This document shows, piece after piece, positions 43,909-47,642 of a DNA stretch of 47,642 bases (position 1 is the first letter of the stretch; each line of letters starts with the position of its first letter). Source of the stretch: JBAQMG01 sp049302575 (GTDB lineage: Bacteria > Bacillota > Desulfitobacteriia > Desulfitobacteriales > Desulfitobacteriaceae); NCBI GenBank assembly GCA_049302575.1, contig JBAQMG010000005.1:1-47642 (forward strand), read 5' to 3'. The translations under genes were made by a program, and so were the position numbers. Under the pieces are notes generated by a model. The model saw only the letters and a program-made list of their open reading frames with translations, was not told the origin of the DNA and did not search any database.

Positions 43909-45201
43909 TTAGGCTCGTTGTGAAATGGCCAAAGCCTGCTCTAGATCCGCAATCAAATCTTCAATATTTTCAATCCCGACTGACAAACGAACCATATCAG
44001 GGGTGACCCCTGCGCTAGCCTGTTCTTCAGGGCTAAGTTGGCTATGAGTAGTACTCGCTGGGTGAATTACTAAAGATTTTGCATCCCCGACGTTCGCCAA
44101 ATGACTAAACAATTTGACCGAATCAATAAATTTTGCTCCTGCTTCTTTAGCACCTTTGATTCCAAACGTAAATACCGCACCTGCACCTTGAGGTAAATAT
44201 TTCTTAGCAAGGTCATAACTAGAGTTGCCCTCTAGTGAAGGATAATTTACCCAAGTTACAGCAGAATGTTTTTGCAAATACTTAGCAACTTTTAGTGAAT
44301 TCTGCACATGACGTTCCATCCGTAAATGCAGAGTTTCCAAACCAAGCAGAAAGAGGAAGGAATTAAAGGGAGAAAGGGTGGGGCCTAAGTCCCTTAATAG
44401 TTGTACCCTCATTTTAATAATATAAGCCGCAGCCCCAATATCCTTAACATACCGTACCCCATGATAACTTGGGTCTGGTTCTGTCAACCCAGGGAATCTC
44501 CCGCCAGTCCAATCAAAACGCCCGGAATCGACAACTACTCCGCCTAGCGACGTCCCATGTCCACCAATAAACTTGGTTGCAGAATGAATAATAATATCAG
44601 CTCCCCATTCAAAAGGACGGCACAAAGCTGGGGTAGCAAAGGTACTATCAACAATTAAAGGCAGTCCGTATTCATGAGCAATCGACGAAACAGCTCCAAT
44701 ATCTAAGACTTGCATATCTGGATTGCCAATGGTTTCAGCAAAAAAAGCTCTAGTTTTAGAATTGACATGCTTACGGAAATTTTCTGGATTTTTAGAATCA
44801 ACTAAATGAACCTTAATTCCCATTTTGGGAAGAGTCGTTGTAAATAAATTATAAGTACCCCCATATAAGCTACTAGAAGAAATAATTTCATCCCCTGCAG
44901 AAGCAATATTTAAAATTGCCAGTAACATGGCAGCATGTCCTGAAGCTGTAGCCAGCGCCCCTACTCCACCTTCCAAAAGTGCAATTCTTTGCTCAAAAAC
45001 ATCAGATGTGGGATTCATTAAACGAGTATAAATATTACCTAGCTCCTCAAGTCCAAAAAGTCGTGCTGCATGAGCCGTGTCATCGAAGCCATAGGCTGCG
45101 GTCTGATAAATAGGAACTGCCCGAGATTTTGTTGTCGGATCAATTTCCTGACCTCCGTGTACTGCTATAGTTTCGAAGGATAATTTGTTCCAATCTGTCA
45201 T
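43909..45201 (-). CDS. metY: O-acetylhomoserine sulfhydrylase (O-acetylhomoserine aminocarboxypropyltransferase)
   Basis: PLP enzyme making homocysteine from O-acetylhomoserine and sulfide. N-terminal FETIAVHGGQEIDPTTKSRAVPIYQTAAY is typical, PLP Lys210 lies in HSATKFIGGHG, with SLYGGTYNLF and VDSTFATPALCRP around the cofactor. Length 430 aa separates MetY from the shorter cystathionine-type enzymes (about 390). A consensus promoter lies 66 nt upstream (separate entry). thrC precedes it on the same strand; both belong to the aspartate family, but an intervening hairpin and this promoter suggest separate transcription. No S-box riboswitch was seen. Confidence 0.93.
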   Translation of the reverse strand: MTDWNKLSFETIAVHGGQEIDPTTKSRAVPIYQTAAYGFDDTAHAARLFGLEELGNIYTRLMNPTSDVFEQRIALLEGGVGALATASGHAAMLLAILNIASAGDEIISSSSLYGGTYNLFTTTLPKMGIKVHLVDSKNPENFRKHVNSKTRAFFAETIGNPDMQVLDIGAVSSIAHEYGLPLIVDSTFATPALCRPFEWGADIIIHSATKFIGGHGTSLGGVVVDSGRFDWTGGRFPGLTEPDPSYHGVRYVKDIGAAAYIIKMRVQLLRDLGPTLSPFNSFLFLLGLETLHLRMERHVQNSLKVAKYLQKHSAVTWVNYPSLEGNSSYDLAKKYLPQGAGAVFTFGIKGAKEAGAKFIDSVKLFSHLANVGDAKSLVIHPASTTHSQLSPEEQASAGVTPDMVRLSVGIENIEDLIADLEQALAISQRA

Positions 45202-45266
45202 CTTTTGTATTGCCCCTTTCTTTATGTACCATATTAATCATCAGAGGGTAAAATTTATTTGTTTTA

Positions 45267-45295
45267 ATACTACATTAGGGTGTTTTAGTTGTCAA
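45267..45295 (-). promoter_or_regulatory. Promoter of metY
   Basis: Minus strand: consensus TTGACA (45295-45290), 17-nt spacer, TAGTAT (45272-45267). Confidence 0.75.
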
Positions 45296-45451
45296 TATTT
45301 TATTTATATATTTCACATCGACTTTATCGGAATTGGGTAAGCTCGCTATAAAAGTGAAACAGGCAGCGTACGTTCCACTGCCTGTTTCTACCACCTCGTC
45401 CACCGTCTCCCAAGAAGGTTCCCCAACCTTCCAAAAATATTCTACTCGATT
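45275..45451 (-). other. Undefined GC-richer segment with open frame and hairpin between thrC and metY
   Basis: The minus strand has a 58-codon frame with no clear start (…FWKVGEPSWETVDEVVETG, then SGTYAACFTFIASLPNSDKV). It contains an 11-bp hairpin, GAAACAGGCAG / CTGCCTGTTTC (45356-45388), followed by ACTTTTA, which may end thrC transcription, and a smaller hairpin GAAGGTT-GGGG-AACCTTC. It looks like the end of a decayed coding element, but I cannot name it. Confidence 0.4.
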
Positions 45452-45532
45452 TTAAAGTTTATTACAAGCTAAGCCTAATAAAATACCCTATATTTCCACC
45501 CTTCATAGAACTATATATCTACAGGTATATCC

Positions 45533-47008
45533 TTATAAATTATAAACTTGTCTGATAATTTCTCCAATTCCTTGAGGATGACATTTTAACACTTTATTCT
45601 CAAATCTACTTCGAAGATTTCTTAAACCTTTCGGTACCTCCCAACCTATTTTACGACTTAAACTTTCTAGAGCTTCCCATTCATCAGGGATATTCGCCTG
45701 TTCAGAAATTGCTTGTAAGACACTGGCAGCAAATTTAAAAGGGCTAGCAGTCGATATGATGACAGAATAAGTATTATCTCCAGTGGTCCGAACGTAATCT
45801 TCGTAAACTTTCATGGCTACTGCTGTATGCGGATCAAAAACGTAACCAAATTGTTGATATCCACTATTTATCGTAGCTAAAACTTGATCTTCATCCGCCC
45901 AACCAGCGTAGACCTGAGCTTGACTTCGTTCCAAAGTCTTTTCATCCACTTGAAAGCTTCCAAATTCATTAAGCTCTTGGTACCAAGACTTAATCTTATC
46001 AGCATCATGACCACTCATTTCATAAAGAAAGCGTTCAAAATTACTAGAAATCAAAATATCCATTGAAGGAGCCATTGTTAAATAAAATGGACGGTTACTT
46101 TGATAGAGCCCCTTCTTAAAAAAATCCGTCAAAACATTATTTCTATTAGAAGCACAAATTAAACGCTTGATTGGTAGACCCATCTTTTGGGCATAATAAG
46201 CTGCCAGAAGGTTGCCAAAATTCCCTGTAGGTACTACAATATTTAAATTAGCCCCTGGTTTAATCTTATCTTGTTGCACTGCTTGTAAGTAGGTCCAATA
46301 ATAATAAACAATTTGCGGTAACAACCTACCCCAATTAATAGAATTAGCGGAAGAGAAAATCGTTTGTTGTTTAGCTAATTGTTCCTTAAGTAAATCCGAG
46401 GCAAAAATCTCTTTAACAGCAGTTTGACAATCATCAAAGTTCCCTTTCACCGCAACTACATGAGTATTATTTCCATCAGTAGTTGTCATTTGGCGCTCTT
46501 GAACGGTACTAACCCCACCCTCTGGATAAAAGACGATGATATTCATCCCAGTTACGTTTTTGAAACCTTCTAAAGCTGCTTTGCCAGTATCTCCTGAAGT
46601 TGCTACTAGTATTAAAACTTCAGAATTATTTTCCAGGTTTTTCAGACTAGCCCCTAGCAGATAAGGCAAAACCTGAAGAGCCATATCTTTAAAGGCAGCG
46701 GTTGGACCGTGCCACAATTCCAAAACACCAAATTCACCCATGTCGACTAAGGGTGCAGGATTAACTCCATTAAATACTTCTGGCGAATAGATAGCTCCTG
46801 CTCGTTTAATAACCTCCTCCGTAAACCCCGAAAGGTAAGGAGACATAATTCTCACTGCCAACTCAGAATAACCAAGCCCTTCAACTTGCTGCCAGGGTAT
46901 GTTAGGAATAGTATTGGGAACAAACAGACCACCACCAGGTACCATTCCCCAAGCAATCGCTTGGGATGCAGATTGGTTTTGTAGATTTCCTCGTGTACTA
47001 TCGTACAA
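45533..47008 (-). CDS. thrC: Threonine synthase
   Basis: PLP enzyme turning O-phosphohomoserine into threonine. PLP Lys107 lies in LWHGPTAAFKDMALQ, and ATSGDTGKAALEGF, GGVSTVQERQM and VPTGNFGNLLAAYYA are the cofactor and phosphate segments. The 491-aa length and N-terminus (STRG) place it with the longer ThrC class of E. coli and fungi. The start is TTG 47008, with GGAGGG about 7 nt upstream. It is divergent from the udk-like gene. Confidence 0.94.
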   Translation of the reverse strand: MYDSTRGNLQNQSASQAIAWGMVPGGGLFVPNTIPNIPWQQVEGLGYSELAVRIMSPYLSGFTEEVIKRAGAIYSPEVFNGVNPAPLVDMGEFGVLELWHGPTAAFKDMALQVLPYLLGASLKNLENNSEVLILVATSGDTGKAALEGFKNVTGMNIIVFYPEGGVSTVQERQMTTTDGNNTHVVAVKGNFDDCQTAVKEIFASDLLKEQLAKQQTIFSSANSINWGRLLPQIVYYYWTYLQAVQQDKIKPGANLNIVVPTGNFGNLLAAYYAQKMGLPIKRLICASNRNNVLTDFFKKGLYQSNRPFYLTMAPSMDILISSNFERFLYEMSGHDADKIKSWYQELNEFGSFQVDEKTLERSQAQVYAGWADEDQVLATINSGYQQFGYVFDPHTAVAMKVYEDYVRTTGDNTYSVIISTASPFKFAASVLQAISEQANIPDEWEALESLSRKIGWEVPKGLRNLRSRFENKVLKCHPQGIGEIIRQVYNL

Positions 47009-47143
47009 TTTTGTCCCTCCCTAATTTAATTAATATTTTGTTATTTTATCATTTTTTCAAAGTCTAACTACTTATGCAGGAAACAGTTTCGCTTTTGTTG
47101 AATATTTTGTCCTATAGGCTAATGAAAGTAAGGTGAACTTAAT

Positions 47144-47642
47144 TTGATAGAACCATCATACCGTCAAAACCGCCAAAGCTTGATTCTGGGTTTGATTTTA
47201 TCCGTTAAAGAATTATTCCCCAACGAGCGTCTAAAAATCATGCACTCCATTTTAGATGGTATATATTGTGAACTAGAAAACTCCTTACTTTCTTCGCGAG
47301 AAGTTAGGAAAATTGAAGAGCGACTTAATGAATGGGTTAAAGCGGATCTGCCAATTTCCTGTCAGCCGAAAGAAGATGGATTTTTCCACTGTCGCATTAA
47401 TGAAGAAGAGGTAAAATTCCTCTTCCCTGTGCTTAGTCGTTCAGGCTCTGTTCAACATTGTCGGCTTGTAGATTATCCGCCAGGTTTCATTTTACTCTAC
47501 ACCGCCAATGATCAGACTGATTCTTGCCCTCTTTATATTCCACCCGAAAAGCTTTCCGCTACTTTTTCCGAATCTCAACGTTGGGTGGAGAATCTTCGTC
47601 TAGCAAACGTCGGAGATGTCAATGCAGTGATCCATGCTGACC
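47144..47642 (+). CDS. N-terminal part of a nucleoside kinase / uridine kinase-like protein (runs off the window)
   Basis: The first 166 codons of a longer gene. The region ELFPNERLKIMHSILDGIYCE and the later YPPGFILLYTAN, then QRWVENLRLANVGDVNAVI, are the layout of the TGS/ThrRS-SAD-like front half of the long nucleoside kinases of Clostridia; the kinase P-loop would lie beyond the window edge, so the activity is not seen here. Start: TTG 47144 with AAGGTGA 9 nt upstream. No Cys-rich or membrane parts. Confidence 0.72.
   Translation, partial: MIEPSYRQNRQSLILGLILSVKELFPNERLKIMHSILDGIYCELENSLLSSREVRKIEERLNEWVKADLPISCQPKEDGFFHCRINEEEVKFLFPVLSRSGSVQHCRLVDYPPGFILLYTANDQTDSCPLYIPPEKLSATFSESQRWVENLRLANVGDVNAVIHAD

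Noticed and set aside
45202..45300. S-box (SAM-I) riboswitch before metY
   Set aside because: No GATGAAGCC-like core or expected multi-branch structure; a plain TTGACA-17-TAGTAT promoter lies close to the gene instead.
45390..45440. T-box-like string GAGGTGGTAGAA (minus strand) upstream of metY
   Set aside because: GGTGGTA resembles part of the T-box core, but no stem I specifier loop, AG bulge or GNUG motif fits in the short leader, and the hairpin order is wrong.

Overview
The window looks like chromosome from a low-GC, endospore-forming Gram-positive bacterium of the Clostridia, most like the Peptococcaceae/Desulfitobacteriaceae (Desulfosporosinus-Desulfitobacterium type). This is inferred from gene content and order: spoVK and ytvI-like sporulation genes, the miaB-ricA-mutS-mutL-miaA-hfq cluster, the divergent lexA/yneA pair, hflX-ynbB, LL-diaminopimelate aminotransferase, DUF1540 and DUF896 small proteins, and perfect AGGAGG-type ribosome binding sites with many TTG starts. 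No rRNA or tRNA gene was seen.

Layout. 1-215 holds the 3' end of a group II (class C-like) intron. 244-6374 carries a membrane M48 protease, a small unknown protein on the other strand, and a coupled type II topoisomerase pair (parE-parC), ending in a terminator shared with dapL. 6398-10274 has dapL, a Cys-rich small protein, a membrane-anchored M23 peptidase, and the SOS locus: yneA-like and lexA are transcribed divergently, with three LexA boxes laid over two well-formed promoters. 10457-13099 is a large secreted beta-propeller/PKD protein.

13527-33271 is a long, almost entirely minus-strand block. In transcription order it reads miaB, a ricA-like gene with a Cys-rich tail, mutS, a hydantoinase/oxoprolinase-family gene, a histone-deacetylase-family gene, mutL, an rsmJ-like methyltransferase, miaA, hfq, typA, spoVK, hflX, a ynbB-like PLP enzyme, lepB and ddl. 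It combines tRNA modification, mismatch repair, RNA chaperoning, translation GTPases and envelope synthesis. The genes between mutS and mutL overlap by 4 nt on each side of the deacetylase, so they look translationally coupled to mutL.

33600-42315 is more mixed: a chimeric small ORF carrying a relic of addA, DUF1540, a YtvI-type membrane protein, a 40-residue protein missed by length cut-offs, a thioesterase, a LysM-G5-M23 wall peptidase, DUF896, an MBL hydrolase, a Na/Ca antiporter and a small unknown protein, and it ends with pyruvate kinase. 42326-47642 has gap (next to pyk), metY, thrC and the start of a nucleoside-kinase (udk-like) gene that runs off the window.

Most genes are housekeeping. 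The parts least explained by known families are: a JAMM-type HxHx10D motif in the N-terminal extension of HflX; a strongly structured about 230-nt leader before ddl, one piece of which recurs 23.5 kb away; heptamer repeats around the miaA/rsmJ-like junctions; a palindrome inserted inside the intron's 3' structure; and the deacetylase-hydantoinase insertion in the mismatch-repair operon. I did not find a clear, wholly new defence or mobile system. All identifications come from reading motifs and context, with no database search.
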